64,000 nucleotides of DNA, taken from NCBI GenBank assembly GCA_951799445.1, contig OX637287.1, positions 4,340,001-4,404,000 on the forward strand, given 5' to 3'. This DNA comes from Pseudisothecium myosuroides. Taxonomy: Eukaryota > Streptophyta > Bryopsida > Hypnales > Lembophyllaceae. The notes beneath the pieces are model-generated. The model worked only from the letters and a program-made list of their open reading frames with translations. It did not search any database and was not told the origin of the DNA. This document shows, piece after piece, positions 39,730 to 52,600 of this stretch (its first letter is position 1; every line of letters starts with the position of its first letter). The translations under genes and the position numbers were made by a program.

Positions 39730-41460
39730 TTAATCCCTAAAGGACCAAACACCATTTATTGGCAACATAGCAATTTTGGGCAGCTCACTATGAATGGAAA
39801 TTTTATTTTTTTTCTTTGAAATTTTCACACAAGATGTGACCAAGGAGTAGCTTCAAGGCCCAACAATTTTCATAACTTTTGACTACATGGGTAAAAAGTT
39901 ATTTCATGATATGTAATTTTCCGCGTTCAGCGGGTAGCACGGCTAGCTCAAAAAGTTTTTAAAAATCACTTTTTTGAAAAATAAAAATTTGAAATTGGTT
40001 TAATAGATTTATATATACTTGGAAAGCTTTGAATCATTCCATTTGGATTAATGAGTCAAAAGTTATGAGGAGTTTTAGTTTGAGGGTAGTTATGGAATCT
40101 GTACTCTAAAATAAACTTTCTACGGGGGAGTCACTAGCTTAGAGGTTTAGTATACACGTGAGATCGGGGGATATTTTATGAGGGGCTATTTTTCTAATAT
40201 TTCATAATTTTATATACCCTATTGTTAAAAATAATTCTAAATTGGCATTTAGTATAACACCCTATATTTTTTATAATTCACTTTTGAGTCCAATTTTTTG
40301 GCCTCTATATTAGATTTAGAAATTAGAACTAATAAATATTGTATGACTTTTTTTTTCCTATTGTTGTTTTTTATCCTTTTTTTCTTTATTCTTTTGTCAC
40401 TTCTTCTTCGAACCATTTTTTTATGGTTACTAAAAACTAAAGTAATTTATGTTTAGACGATGTACTGTGGCCAAACAAATACACAGACTGTAAACAATGC
40501 ATTCTAGTTGTATCAAACAACTTACTACTAATCATCTACAATATATTCTTATGAGTACAATGAGTGCAAGTACTCAACAATGAAAATATGACATTGCATT
40601 ACAATATAACAAACAAATATAGACCACCAAGCTCTTACACACCTAATAATGATAGACCACCAAACTCTTTTATCCCTTTCTACTATTTGGGATGAAGAAG
40701 TAAGAGTCTATTAAAGCAAAATTTATGATAGATTCTTCAAATTCTAAGTGACTTCAAAGGACTTTACAAAAAACTCTAGAGGCAACTACAGCCCTTCATC
40801 CAAGGTTCATGGATAATTTGAGACAAATAATATGCCATCTCTTCTTTAAGGACATTAAATACTCACTCTACAAAATTATTTTTCCCCAATATTATTGCCC
40901 CCCTATATTTTTTCTACATAAAATCTAATACATGGTATTAAACATAACCCTATATTAGTTATAATACCCTACATGTAATTTTACACACTCTATATTAGAT
41001 ATAATTTTTTTTTAAATTTTAGGTAGAATAAATATATAGTACCCTATATTAGATCTCACGTGGTTTCTAACATGCACACTAAGTGACCTCCCCGCGCCGG
41101 GAAACTTTGAAGTCCTTTATCTAACTCAATTTTTAATATTTTTGAAAAAAATAAAAACATTAGGTGAAGATCAACCGTTGGGATTGGGATTGGCATTTTT
41201 TTAATTCCACAACAAAATTCTTGACAATTTAGTATTTTGAGTCATTCTCTACCTCTTCCTACTTACTATTTTTTTTCCTATATGTTGTACAATTTCAAAT
41301 GATCTGAAAATTTTCAAGCATGTAGCCAACTTGCCTTGAAGATTGAATCCAGAGAGTAACCACCATTTTGGACATTTTTTCATACAAATGTGACCTTGTG
41401 AAGGGCAGCTGCTTGGATTTTTGCAGGGACAGAAAAAGGATTTTTTTCAACTCAAACATT
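39730..41460 (-). repeat. Family A TTAA element (reverse), interrupted by a MULE-like element
   Basis: TTAA 39730-39733 is followed by TCCCTAAAGGACCAAAC and TTGGCAACATAG, matching the reverse complement of the right end at 9549. Interior similarity continues to 40119 and resumes at 41102 (AAACTTTGAAGTCC). The far end is diverged and no second TTAA end was found. Confidence 0.65.
40120..41101. mobile_element. Mutator-like or hAT-like non-autonomous element, 982 bp
   Basis: Inverted ends of about 40-45 bp share GGGGAG-TCACT and CACGTGAGATC (40125-40175, and the complement of 41050-41095). AAACTTT lies on both sides (40113-40119, 41102-41108). The same host sequence without the insert is at 9160-9190 on the other strand. 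The 7-bp duplication does not settle the superfamily. Confidence 0.7.
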
Positions 41461-42266
41461 AATATCTTACAATCCGCATGGTTTAGGTATCGGATGCTAG
41501 AAGTTGTATCCCAACTTGGTGATTAACTTTGAGGTGGTCATAGTTAAACGATGTAGAAGACCATATATCACTTCTTATTTGGAAATCATGAAATTCCTAC
41601 TATAGTCCTCCAATTCGAGTACAAAGGGTAATATTTTGTGACTCCTCCTAATATATTATCTTGGTACCACTCACACTCAATAATCCTTTGAGGCATGTGA
41701 TGAGTCAACCTTTAATCTATGCTAATTTCAAAAAGAAGTTGGAATTGTTTTTCTCCACTAGAAGAAGATCGTGCCAATCATAAAAACATATTATGAAACT
41801 ATTCTTTTCACTAAACCGACCCTTACATTCTTGTTTTAATTTTACACTTTCCAAAAATAAGACCTAAGGGTTTAGGTTTGGTTTTGGAGTAACGCCCTAC
41901 TCAAACTTCATCACATATAAGGTAGAACACCCCACTCAAAACCTCTGTTCCCACTCCCCTCACCATTCCTAAGCCCTACTTTTTTATCCAAAATCATCCA
42001 ATTCATAATCCAATTTGGATGAAGTCCACTCAACTTTTGAGACCATGATGGACTCTCATGCCTTGAAAACCTACTTTTTGAAGAATTGTTTTAGTGCATA
42101 TCTAGGGACACTAATAGGTAACTATTACCCTTCTATTTCAATATTCATAGAAAATCTGAATAAAAACAATTGTAAAATAAAAATATATTCACTGTGTTTT
42201 CCTCTAAAAGGCTAATAATCAATACAAATTAATCAATTATGACTCTTGATAACAAAAAAATGCAAA
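41461..42266. other. AT-rich spacer, nothing identified
   Basis: No gene or element ends recognised. Confidence 0.5.
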
Positions 42267-42920
42267 TTCTAAACTCCTAAATGCCCAAGGCCTTTTTTGA
42301 GATTCTAGGAGTTTGCTTTAAATTGAACAAAAAGCCAACATTTTGATAAGTTTTATTAATTTAAAAAAAATTGTAACCATATCAATTGAAACTAGACATG
42401 TTAGAAATATGTAGGAAAAGAAAACACAACAATATTACTTATGGATTGAAAGATTATAATGCTTGATCATGACGGTGTTAAAATTGTGAAAGTGATTTGA
42501 AGTATTTCAATTTTCTTTTCACATGTCAAATCTAACCAAAACCGGCGCCAAAAAAATATGAGGTTGAAGGGCATAACATGCATAACTCCAATCAATTCAT
42601 GGCTTATTAAAATCTCTTCTACAATTTTTTTAAAATGAATTCCTAATGTGGTTTTTTGTCCAAGACCTAGTGTATTTGAGGCTCATTTCCTAGAGCCCTT
42701 AACACTAGAAAATCAAGATTTGCAATGGACACCTTGCCAAAAATCTTGAATACAAAAATCATAATCTTTCATTTTCAAAATCAGATTTTTAATGCTAAAA
42801 TTGGACTTTCAAAATTTCAAAACCAAAAATATAATCTACTATAAAATAGTATCTTAATTAGGTTTTATTTAACTTCAAAGTATTGTCAACACCAAAATTT
42901 GGTGCCTCGGGCATTTAAGG
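42267..42920 (+). mobile_element. Family B TTAA MITE with decayed ends
   Basis: It starts TTCTAAACTCCTAAATGCCC and ends GGTGCCTCGGGCATTTAAGG. The interior aligns throughout with 7896-8528. Both TTAA/CCCC termini carry substitutions, so it is an old, probably immobile copy. It is useful as an uninterrupted reference for two nested insertions. Confidence 0.75.
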
Positions 42921-43542
42921 TAGAAACACCCAAAAGCGTCCTTGTTCCCATTCTTGTACCCTAGATTACCACTAAATATGTCCCTAGACTTTCATCAATG
43001 TGTCCTACAAATGCTTAACTTTGATTCATTGGCGCACTTGTAGGACACATATTTAACTTTGATTTGCTAACTACTATTTTTTGCAGATTTCAGTTTAGGA
43101 TCCACCTATGTGATAGTTTCAGTGGTCTAGGGAGCCGTTACTTTGAAAAATCATAGAAATTACATTCCACATCCAAAAAGTCTAATTTTTTTTTTCCAGA
43201 TATTCATGATTTTCACTTGCTAATACTACAAAAAAAAATTTGGAGAAAAGTTGACTCCAACTATGGTGAATTGCTTAATATTGACGGTTTTGGGTGTCTC
43301 TACCGTAGGGGTTAAAGGGTCGGGGATAGGTTCCGTTACCTTGGTTTTTGTCCTCTCTGGTACACAGCCAACAAAACCCATCATAGAAGTCATCAGCTGA
43401 AAGGCACGACACAGCGCGGTACGGTACATGTAAGCTTAGTCGGCGGCTTCTCCAAGAGGCTTCAGCAGCAAGAGGCTTCGATTGCTCTTCTTCCCTGCGG
43501 CGATGCGATGCGATGTGTTTGAGCGACTGATCAATTGAAGCC
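42921..43542. other. Upstream region of the orphan membrane-protein gene
   Basis: Likely promoter and leader near 43.4-43.54 kb; no motif assigned. A reverse-strand frame (43275-43679) overlaps exon 1 and is a shadow. Confidence 0.4.
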
Positions 43543-46454
43543 ATGGCCGGATGGAATGGCACCTGCGGAAACAGGAAGTATAATCCATTTTGGCGTTCGT
43601 TTCTGTTTCTCTCCATCGTCTCCGTGTCTGTAACACCCTTGCACGGTGCCCCAACCTGCAGGGGAACCGATACTTGCAATGTCGATGATTCGTTGAGCTG
43701 GCTCTCCGACCTTCGCCTGTGGAATCCAGGTGAGTGAAATCATGTTTTTCTTGGAGCTACGTGATGAATTAAGTCAATGGCAGAGAACAAAGTGAGCTTT
43801 TGATGGGAAGTATGTGTGTATTTTTGTGTTGGTGTGCCTTCTTGCTTCTTGCGTTCCGTTTCCTTGTGCTATGGTTGTGGAGGCTTTTATTTTTCTAGCT
43901 CTATTTGGTAAAAGTTATTGTGCTTATCAGTTTTGCTTTGTGAATTGAATTGGTAAGTTCTAGCTGGGTGTGGCTCAACTTGGGCGTCTATTTTTGCAAT
44001 CATATACGGACTTTCTTTTTTCCAGATTTTCTTACTCGTTTATTAACGTATGCAATGTCCCTCACTGATCCTAGTGATGTAAGTTTGGCGTTATTTGGAT
44101 TAAATTTTCACAAACAACGATCAAGTGAATTGGTCGTTTTATAATGGTGAATCTTTTTTTTTTAGGGTTTCAGGTGACCTGAAAGATGAGTGTAGTTCCT
44201 GTTACTATATTGAACAGATTTTTATTGTTTTCGTAAAAACATACTTTACTGCATTACGGCGCATTTGATTTGGAGCTCACTTTTAAAACTTGTCGTGCAG
44301 GAGACAAAGGTTCCCAAATTTCTCGCGGTGTGCTAAACGCCTGGTGTAACGACACAGTTCAAGACGCGGCAAAGCATGTTCTGGAGTTTGAGGCTGATGT
44401 GGTTGCATTAAAGAAAGAAAAGCTCACCTGCCTACAAACTATGGCAGAGAAGGAGGAAGAATGGATGGAAGAACAGTCAGAGCTGAGGCTGCAATTGTTA
44501 GGGGAGAAACGAGAGCTGCAACGCGCATGTGTCGAGAAAGATCTTTTGCTTCGAGTTAAACTTGGTGCAGAGAGAGATTCCGTGGCCGCAGACTTGGCTG
44601 CTTGTCGGGCCATGCAGAAATCAATGATAAGCGCAGAAGAATGCAATTATCAGAAACAGCTCGTGCTCTCCAAATGTGAAGCAGATCGAGATTCCTATGC
44701 AACCAAGCTTGACTTGCAGAAGGAGCTTGTGGCTCGAAGGCCGGATGAAAATACACAGCTTGGTTCTTGTGAAGACTCGGTTACTCAGCAGCAAACTCGA
44801 ATGAGATGGTTGCAGGAAAGTCTTGGTAATTGCAGGTATGATACTTTCTGTAAAACAATTCGATGAGATTCGGGAGAGTTAAAATTTGGTCACGTATCTA
44901 TGAAGCAAGAACACGAGGCTATTCTGGGTCTGGGTTACTTTCATTTGCATTGTTTCTGAAGATGATACTCACTAGTGTCTACTTTAACCTGGAAAGGATG
45001 GTCATAGGTTTGAAAGAGCTCAAGCCCAAGCTGTAATCGAGGCTGGACCTGAAGTGGAAAACCTCCAACTCGAGCAATTAAGGCGGTCGGTCAAAATACT
45101 ATCCACATTGCTGGTGTTATCAGTCACCCTGAGCTTTGGGCTTGCAGCAACTCTTGCTGTTTGGGTTATTTGTAAGTGCTCTGTCGCTTTTTTTTATATG
45201 ATATATGCAAATTTCGCGTTGTCTCTTTGCAAGATTTACCCCTAAAGCCGGACTATGGAGGCAGTAGGCAACCAAGATCTAGCCCTAATATGTTGCGTAA
45301 TTAACTGAAATTTGATTTGTAGTCGAAATTTGATTTATGCAGCAACTGTGAAGGGTGAGAGAAGAAAAGGAAGCTCAAAGCATAGCACAGCCATGCTTGG
45401 CTCCTATCCACAAGTACTAAGTAGTGAAGAGGCTTGTAGCTCGCTCGCCACACTGTTTGAGGGAAACAAAGATGACCTTTCGAGCATTCTAACATCTCCG
45501 GACCCAACCACTACCAACGGTTAGTGCTCGTACTCATAAATGCTTTGCGCTGTAAGCTTGTTAAATACACATATAATGAAGCAGAAGGAACAGCTCTGGA
45601 GCATTTGACAAAGCGTCTGGTGAATCTTGAGGCAAGTGAATGCTTCGTTTAGAGAAGAAGCCTTATTGCATTGTAGTAGATTCTCATTTGTACACATTTT
45701 TCCAGGGACAAGTTGTGTGTTCCTGTTGGTACCATTGACTCTGGCTAGCACTCGGAGATTTGCCTTATTTGGAGGTGGAGGAGACTTCACGAGACAAGTG
45801 GAGGTTGCTCAAGACCTGGGTGAGTCTAAGCTTGTGTCTGCATTGTTTCTAGACTTGCTACTTGCATTTTTCTGAGATTCACTACAAAGCAGGGTTCTAG
45901 TTTATTTTTTATTTTGATCTTGATTTTGGAGGACCATTTTGGCATGATAGGACCGCTAGAGAAATTCATTACAGCGTATGGTGATCAGGGTGCGAATTAT
46001 CTGACTCACTAGTTTCATGAATACTCTTTGAGTGAACCATGAACTCAGCTGAAGTTCATTGTCTCACAAATCGCTACACATCCACAATTGTCCATCTATT
46101 ATATACCGAGGCTTGTGCTTTATGTTGGTTCGACGCACTTGACCATTTCGTATTTTGGTGTTGATTGCAGTGGCGCATCAATTGGGGAAGAGGCTTGTAA
46201 TCGTGCTGTACCACTCTGGAGGGCATGCGTTTTCGCAGAAGATACTTGGTAGCATTGGGTTATCAGCCGAAAAGCTTGCTTTCGAGGCTGTTCCCAAGGA
46301 CCAAGATTTTCCATCTGACGATGATGTGCTTGTTCTTTGGAGAAGCGACCCGTTTGGGTTGCAGGTTAGTGATAGTGGTGGTGAGTCGGAGCTTTCCGAA
46401 ATTATAACGCAACAATCTTGGGCTCATTATTTGGAAAAGAGGACAACGCTTTGA
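43543..46454 (+). CDS. Orphan coiled-coil membrane protein, seven exons
   Basis: Exons are 43543-43729, 44301-44835, 45008-45171, 45343-45519, 45585-45635, 45706-45819 and 46171-46454, total 1512 nt, 503 residues, all phases agreeing. Residues 1-35 form a signal peptide (RSFLFLSIVSVSVTPLHG). About 60-265 is a charged, heptad-like coiled coil with regularly spaced cysteines (TCLQTM, RACVEK, AACRAM, EECNYQ, LSKCEAD, GSCEDS, GNCRFE). A membrane span at 271-294 (LLVLSVTLSFGLAATLAVWV) follows. The cytosolic half has a hydrophobic patch CVFLLVPLTLAS and an alpha/beta-like stretch KRLVIVLYHSGGHAFSQKIL. I recognise no family. The exon 5 donor (45636) is the weakest call; GC at 45632 is an alternative but breaks the phase. 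An extracellular coiled coil suggests a ligand- or wall-facing role, as inference only. Confidence 0.72.
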
Positions 46455-48429
46455 AACGTGTTCGTCACATATACTTGATGAATTCGAATATATCTGCACA
46501 ACATCTTTCTTCTTTTGCAAAACAATATGACAATCATGCATTTCGTGCACACGAATCCAACATCCCTACTACGTGGCTGTAGGCTTTGATGTGGGGTTAA
46601 CAAGTTTTTAACCCTGTAACGACAACAAGGACTGACAGTGTCCTTTGAATATTCCCCCTTGGGAGTATGAGTGTGATTGTTTAAGAGAGACGTGTCATAC
46701 TTGGTAGGAGAGGCAAATTCAAAATTGTAATTCTAAATCTACATTAGGACAAGGTAGAAGGGCATTAACGTGTATTTGTAACAAATTTGAACTTGTAACC
46801 CTTTTGATGTTTGTAGTTAGTTCTGGTTCCCAATTGCCGGTTCTTCAAGCATTTGCTATTGCAAAGTGTGCAAAGGAACATGCAGTGTTTTTTTTGTAAG
46901 TGTTCTGAAATTTTTCTACAATGGTAACATTAAAATCCATCATGTTACCAATTTTGGATAGAAATATTTTTTCATCTACACTCTTGCGTTTTGCTTGTTC
47001 AACATTGATGATTTCATTTAGCAACAGGAGACAAGAAAAATTACTTCTTGACCAAAAAAGAAATTGTTTAAAAACTCCCTCCTAAAATTTTGCAAATAAA
47101 ATTCACTTTGATTGCATCCCATCCTGTGGGGTATCGTACAAGTAGGAATGCTCATGACAATCACCATTGTGGATTCTACGTCACTCTTACAATCATGACA
47201 ACCGCAAGCTTCGGCAAAAATATTTCTAAAATAGATATTTTAAATATTGAATTATTTCTCCCCCAAAATACTTTCTTGTATGGAAAACATGAATCACTCT
47301 ATTTTTAATCCTCTGCCAAATCTGATATCTCGACTTTAATTAATTATTTGGCGAGGAATGTTGACCCTGGTACGGTATGTCATGTCTACATGTCTTATTC
47401 TTCCTCTATTCTTTCCTCTTGATCACCCAAAGACTGAGGGTTATGACATGGTTCATCAACTCTTCCGAATAGAGGAATGCCAAGAAAGGAAACAAATCGT
47501 TGAAATGAAACCCCAATGAGGATGGAGTCCGACGAGGGCAAGGTTTGTTTTGATGATTCCCAACTCCCAAGGAGGAAGGGATTCCTCATAATGAAGAACA
47601 AGCTAGGAAATTAAGTCAATGAAAATGAGTTCGTATCGATGGACGAAGCCGTAATTCTTAGTTATCACGTTGGAATCTATCCCAGAACTAAACGAGGGAT
47701 TTCCTGGCAGTACATTACTGAGATGCCAAGGCATGCTACCTCCTGCATGGACTCGTCCTCGTGAGGGTTTACTTCAAAGTTCAAATCACTTCAAGCCAAA
47801 AGCAGGAGAGGGTTAAATCGCATGGGCAGCTGTTGATCATCAGTAATGGAGCTATCTTTTTCATGACCTTTGTTTCAGCCATGCTTTTGTTAAGAGATTT
47901 AGGGTCACAAGCTTTCTCTGGAGAAGAAATTTAAGCCTTTTTCCGAGGGGCCGAGCGAGGGGGTCAGTTCACCCCGTACATTTCAGAGGAAGATGCCAAA
48001 TTTTTGCCCTGATTTATGCTCAGGTCAATGGAATGCACTGGGAATGTAAATTTGCAGACAAAAGCATTTTCCATTTTGGATATCTCTTGTGAGTAGAATC
48101 TTGTTCGAGGCCTACATAAGCGTGCCGATTTAGTCCTCCTACAGAGTACAGACAGAGGTGATGGAGCACCTTCCCAGAAACCCAGAATCCTTATTTACAA
48201 GGGGTTAGCTGGCTGCCTTGCATATTCGTCTGCACTTGCCCTCTGCGGAGCGAATATGCGGAAGAGGATACAAATAAAGAAAACAAGTTGACTAGACGGG
48301 GTTGTCGACCAAGTTTAGTAGTTGATTTAGCTGTTCTTCCGGGAGACTGCAGTCCCAGGTTCCTTTTTTTGGCAAATCGTTTCCATTAATTTAGTCGGCA
48401 AGCCTAATCGGCACTTGAATGATTTGAGC
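46455..48429. other. Intergenic, nothing identified
   Basis: A TTAACCCTGTAACG sequence at about 46609 resembles the left end of the 1070 element but no partner end was found. Short frames (47090-47308, 47395-47601) show no protein signature. Confidence 0.45.
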
Positions 48430-49290
48430 ATTGCAGTCGGCATTGTCGGTCGAGACGAAGGCACGAAGCAAAACACGTCTTTGAAATGACCTCTTGATTC
48501 ATAGCTTTCCTCATAGCGTCTGTCACAGGGCGTCTCTGAATTGAAAATGATATATAGTTAACATGCATAGTCTTCATCTTTCACAGTGGTATATACATTT
48601 ATTAGGAAGTACTGTAATTCTGGCTCGGGGTCGTCATGTATCCAACCTCTACGCCAATTTCTGTAACTTGTACCAGACCGGACCTGTTTCAAATCGATGA
48701 TTGAAGATCCGATCCTTAACTGCGACCAAGTGGAGCATCTCACCCATCTGGGTTTGAAAAGCGGACTGAACATAATATTGTCGGTAGAGACGCACGTACT
48801 GTTTCCTGTCGATTCTTACCCAGCCGAAGTATGAGTTTGAATTTGGGTGGCATGAGTCAAACCTCTAGTATCAGAGCTTCTCTGTTAGAGAGGATCCGAA
48901 AATGATAGTTAACATGGTCTTTATCTTTAGGACCATGGAACAAAAATGTTGTGTCAGGGTGAAGTAGCCCTTTCTGTCTTGTAGTTATCACTTATGTAAC
49001 CCCTGTTTGAGTACCCCAAGTTTTGAAACTCGCCATTATCAAATCGATTATTGCTGAGTAGATCCATTCCTTTGAGATTTTGAATTTGAATCTAGGTCTG
49101 TACATATTGTCGGTAGCCAGCACTGTCTGCAGTCGATTAGTTTCCAGCGGCGGTCCCGCAACCTGTGTCGGCCACCCTGAGAAGTTGAAATGAACTATTG
49201 TAATTTCGTTAGGATGCATGTTGCAGTGTTTTGAGAAATCATGTGACAGACTCCAGGCAGTCGATTGTCGGTGGAAATATCATGTGTCTC
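48430..49290 (+). repeat. Degenerate repeats upstream of the VWA/Cache gene
   Basis: ATTGTCGGT followed by a G/A-rich stretch recurs near 48437, 48778, 49107 and 49265. AAATCGAT-ATTG and TTTGAATTTG blocks recur at spacings near 340 bp. Units are strongly diverged. It could be a decayed tandem array or an old promoter duplication. Confidence 0.5.
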
Positions 49291-49636
49291 AGACTTCAAA
49301 TTAAAGCACAGGAACGTCCTGCACACGAGACGGGAGTTCATCTAAATCTCGTGTTTGATGACAGAGGAATACATAATTATGTTCAGTATCACCTGTGCAA
49401 TTACAGAGGAATACATGCAAATCCCCTGTGGTTTCATCGTGACTCGTGAGGGGCAGGGAAATATATGTTGCAAACACCCTGTTGAGGTCAGAAGGAAAAT
49501 AATGTTCAGTTCAGCACATAGGAAAGTCGAATGATCTTTCTGTGAATTGTATTTTTAACTAGATTTTTTTGAATTCTCTGCCTGCAGTTCTAGGTTATTG
49601 CTTATATCGGAGGCTTGTCTACTCCTACTCGCCAAG

Positions 49637-52600
49637 ATGAAGGGACTGCCACGGCCATGGCCTTGTCACCGTCGTCTTGCCTTTCTCTGCCTCTTTGGTC
49701 TTCGGGTGATGATTTTCAACTCTGTAGAAGCTCAAGAGGAGAATATTACGACTGCGCAGCAGCTTCTAGCGCTGAAAGAGGGAGAACTGACCTCGTTTGT
49801 TGCCGCAGTGGAGGCAAACGCTCGTAATTGTGGTACTCTCATCGAACCTTCTTCCTTGTCTTCTGCGTATTTTTAGTTACCCCTGAAGGACTACGTTTTC
49901 TTTGCCGTTTTGAGTAGGTCATGTCGGGACTGTTTTCCTGTCCAATTTTGTTTTTTCATTGAGCAACACATGCAAAGTCTAGCACTGATTTTGGTGATGT
50001 CAAATTGGGCCTCATATGACCTCTATATCTTACATTATGATCGTCAAATTTTTCGTTTCTTAACCATCAATCCTTTGTCTGTTAGGGATACATGATTTTC
50101 AGTGTGGGTTGGAAATCCAGGAGGAGCCTCAAATATCGTCTAAGAGACGCAATTAGTGGTATTAATGGTGGATAGTAAGCAATCAATTGTTGAACACCGG
50201 TATACTAACGTTCGCTTGGTCAGTCGTAAGTTAGCTTCTTTTCAATTCTTCTGGAAAACTTGGCTAGAAGGAACCGAAAATTTCGTTTTTTACTTTTAAA
50301 CTATTTCTCTAACACATGCTTGACCAGATTGCATTGGGAGTCTACAACCTTAGGACATCTTGAACATCTTGAACCATCCTACAAAATTTACAAGCTTAGC
50401 CGACGCTTCATTGGCAACATTGTTGCAATTGCAGATGCACTGAATGGCTGCTCGGGTAGCAATTGCTCCCGTTTGACTTGCTATGCGTTCGGCACCCCTG
50501 GTGATACCCATTACAGTTGCCTGGGAGTTACAAACAACACCTTCTGTACTGTACTCGGGAATGCAACGTGCACGCAGAGGAACTTCGACTTCACCAAGGG
50601 CTTTTTAAGGTTTTATTCTCTTACAACACCGTGCATTATCTAAAGAGTGGTAATTATTTGCATTTCAATGCGTTCTGTGTTTTCTTTAAGAATTGATAGA
50701 ATTGATAGAAATACTGAGAACTAGGGCTGAGAATTGAAGTAATTGTGTTTGGTGCAGACGTGTGGACCCAATTGACAATCATATAGCCCGGACAGTCTGC
50801 ACTCACAGGTCTTTGGATGACCACTTTAAGAGCAGTACCATGAATGATCCTTCGCATTTCTTTAGAGTGTATTTTGGAGCTGTGGATGGCACATTCAGGA
50901 TATATCCCGGAGCGGTAATTTTCTCCGATCACTCGTATTGAATGTCTTGCAATTTTTACTTTTCGTTCTCCTGAAAGCTCCGAGAATTGTAAGGTATACG
51001 TGGTTCCTTTTATGGTAGTGCAGGATTCTTGTTATTTCTCGAGAGGGCAAAAATCGAGGTCTGCTAATTCATATTGTGAACATCCGGTATTGCAATTTCA
51101 GGATGAAGGTTGCCAAGTTATGTATGATCCTCGAATCCGACCCTGGTGAGTATTGATGGACTTATGTTTAAATGCCATTAATGTAATTTTATCATACTTC
51201 TGGTAGTTGAGTTCATAAGTTCTTGAATTGAGTGAGTTTGCTTGCTTTCCAATTCAAGTCCAATCTTTCCTTGGTCCTGGCAGGTACCTTCAATCGACAT
51301 ATATTCCCAAGGTTGTCACAGTGCTCATAGACACTGGACTGAACATGCGTGGCACGATCAGCGGTACAAACGACGAAACTTATGTCAGCAAAGCTATAAC
51401 AACTGCGCTGAAAATTTTGGACACTCTTACGGAAGACGAAGACTATGTCACTTTTGTGTGTTTTGATGGAGATGGAATCAAACAACTGAATGTTGCCATG
51501 AAATATAATAAAGCACGAATGTATCAGTCTTTCAATGACAGCCTCACAGCTGTTGTCGCTATTGGAAGCAAGAGTGATCCCAATTCCACACACACCAACG
51601 ACGCTATCAATGCCACAATCAGTCAACTAGACCAACTGACTTCTTCAAATTCAATTCCACCAACTTATCTTAAGGTTTGTTAGTGTTTTTCTCATCCGTC
51701 TCTGTCCCTGAGTTGTTCAGCATGTACTTCGCATCGTGTTGGGGGGAGAATTTTTCTATATTGAGTTCATTGTAGACCGTAATATCATTTTTGTCATTTA
51801 ATCTCTCTTGCATACTATGTTGACTTTGAACTATTTTTTGAGTGCAGGTAGTCATTGCCCTAATTGGTGGTCAGCAATATCAAGACATAGCTGGCTTGAA
51901 TCTTTCTGCAACCCCCAACATGAATTTGTTTGTGTACAGTTTTCGTACAAGACAAGCACCGCAGTGCAATACAGCTATTCCAGCCTCCCTAGAGGAGATC
52001 CCAGATGACAGGTTGAATAACCCGTTGTACGGTTTGCAATCGTATTACTCTTTCCTCGCCAAGCTGCACATCAGTTTCATGAAGAATGCCACTGATTTTG
52101 GGCCGCAATATCAGGACTTCTCTGGAATCGATGCTCACACCTTGACACTTAGTAAAGCAGGTGAATTAACTCAACCCTTATCCCTTGAGGTTGGCTCACA
52201 CCTTGACAATTAGTCGGGCCCTTAGTAAATCAAGGGCTTCAGTACGATCGTCAGTCACAGATTGTATGTATTTTGGTGGACCGCGGTCTCATTTTTTAGG
52301 TAGGTTGGTAGCTAGCATCATTTTCGTAGCTGTTCCGTAATCTGCTCAAAACGACTAATGTTGCTTAGATCGAGCAAGATTTGCACTTTGATTTCATCTT
52401 CCGTCTTCTAATTTCTCTGTTCTTAACGCAGCTTTGGGGCCCAATGGAGAGCTGTTGGGTGTTTTGGGCTTGGATATCTTTGAAAAAAAAGTGGAGCAAC
52501 AATTTCCCACTATCCAATTTGCTTCAATCGTGGAGGAGGCTGGAAATCATGATCCAGGAAGAATATTCGACACTACTGTAGACCTGAATACGAATGTCTG

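Noticed and set aside
44028..44080. Extra exon of the orphan membrane-protein gene after a TTTTTTCCAG acceptor and before GTAAGT
   Set aside because: Including it shifts the phase and puts an early stop in the next exon; exon 43543-43729 joins directly to 44301 in phase.
50103..50158. Extra exon in the VWA/Cache gene between exons 1 and 2
   Set aside because: Entering in the phase left by exon 1 gives a stop; joining 49832 to 50354 keeps the frame.
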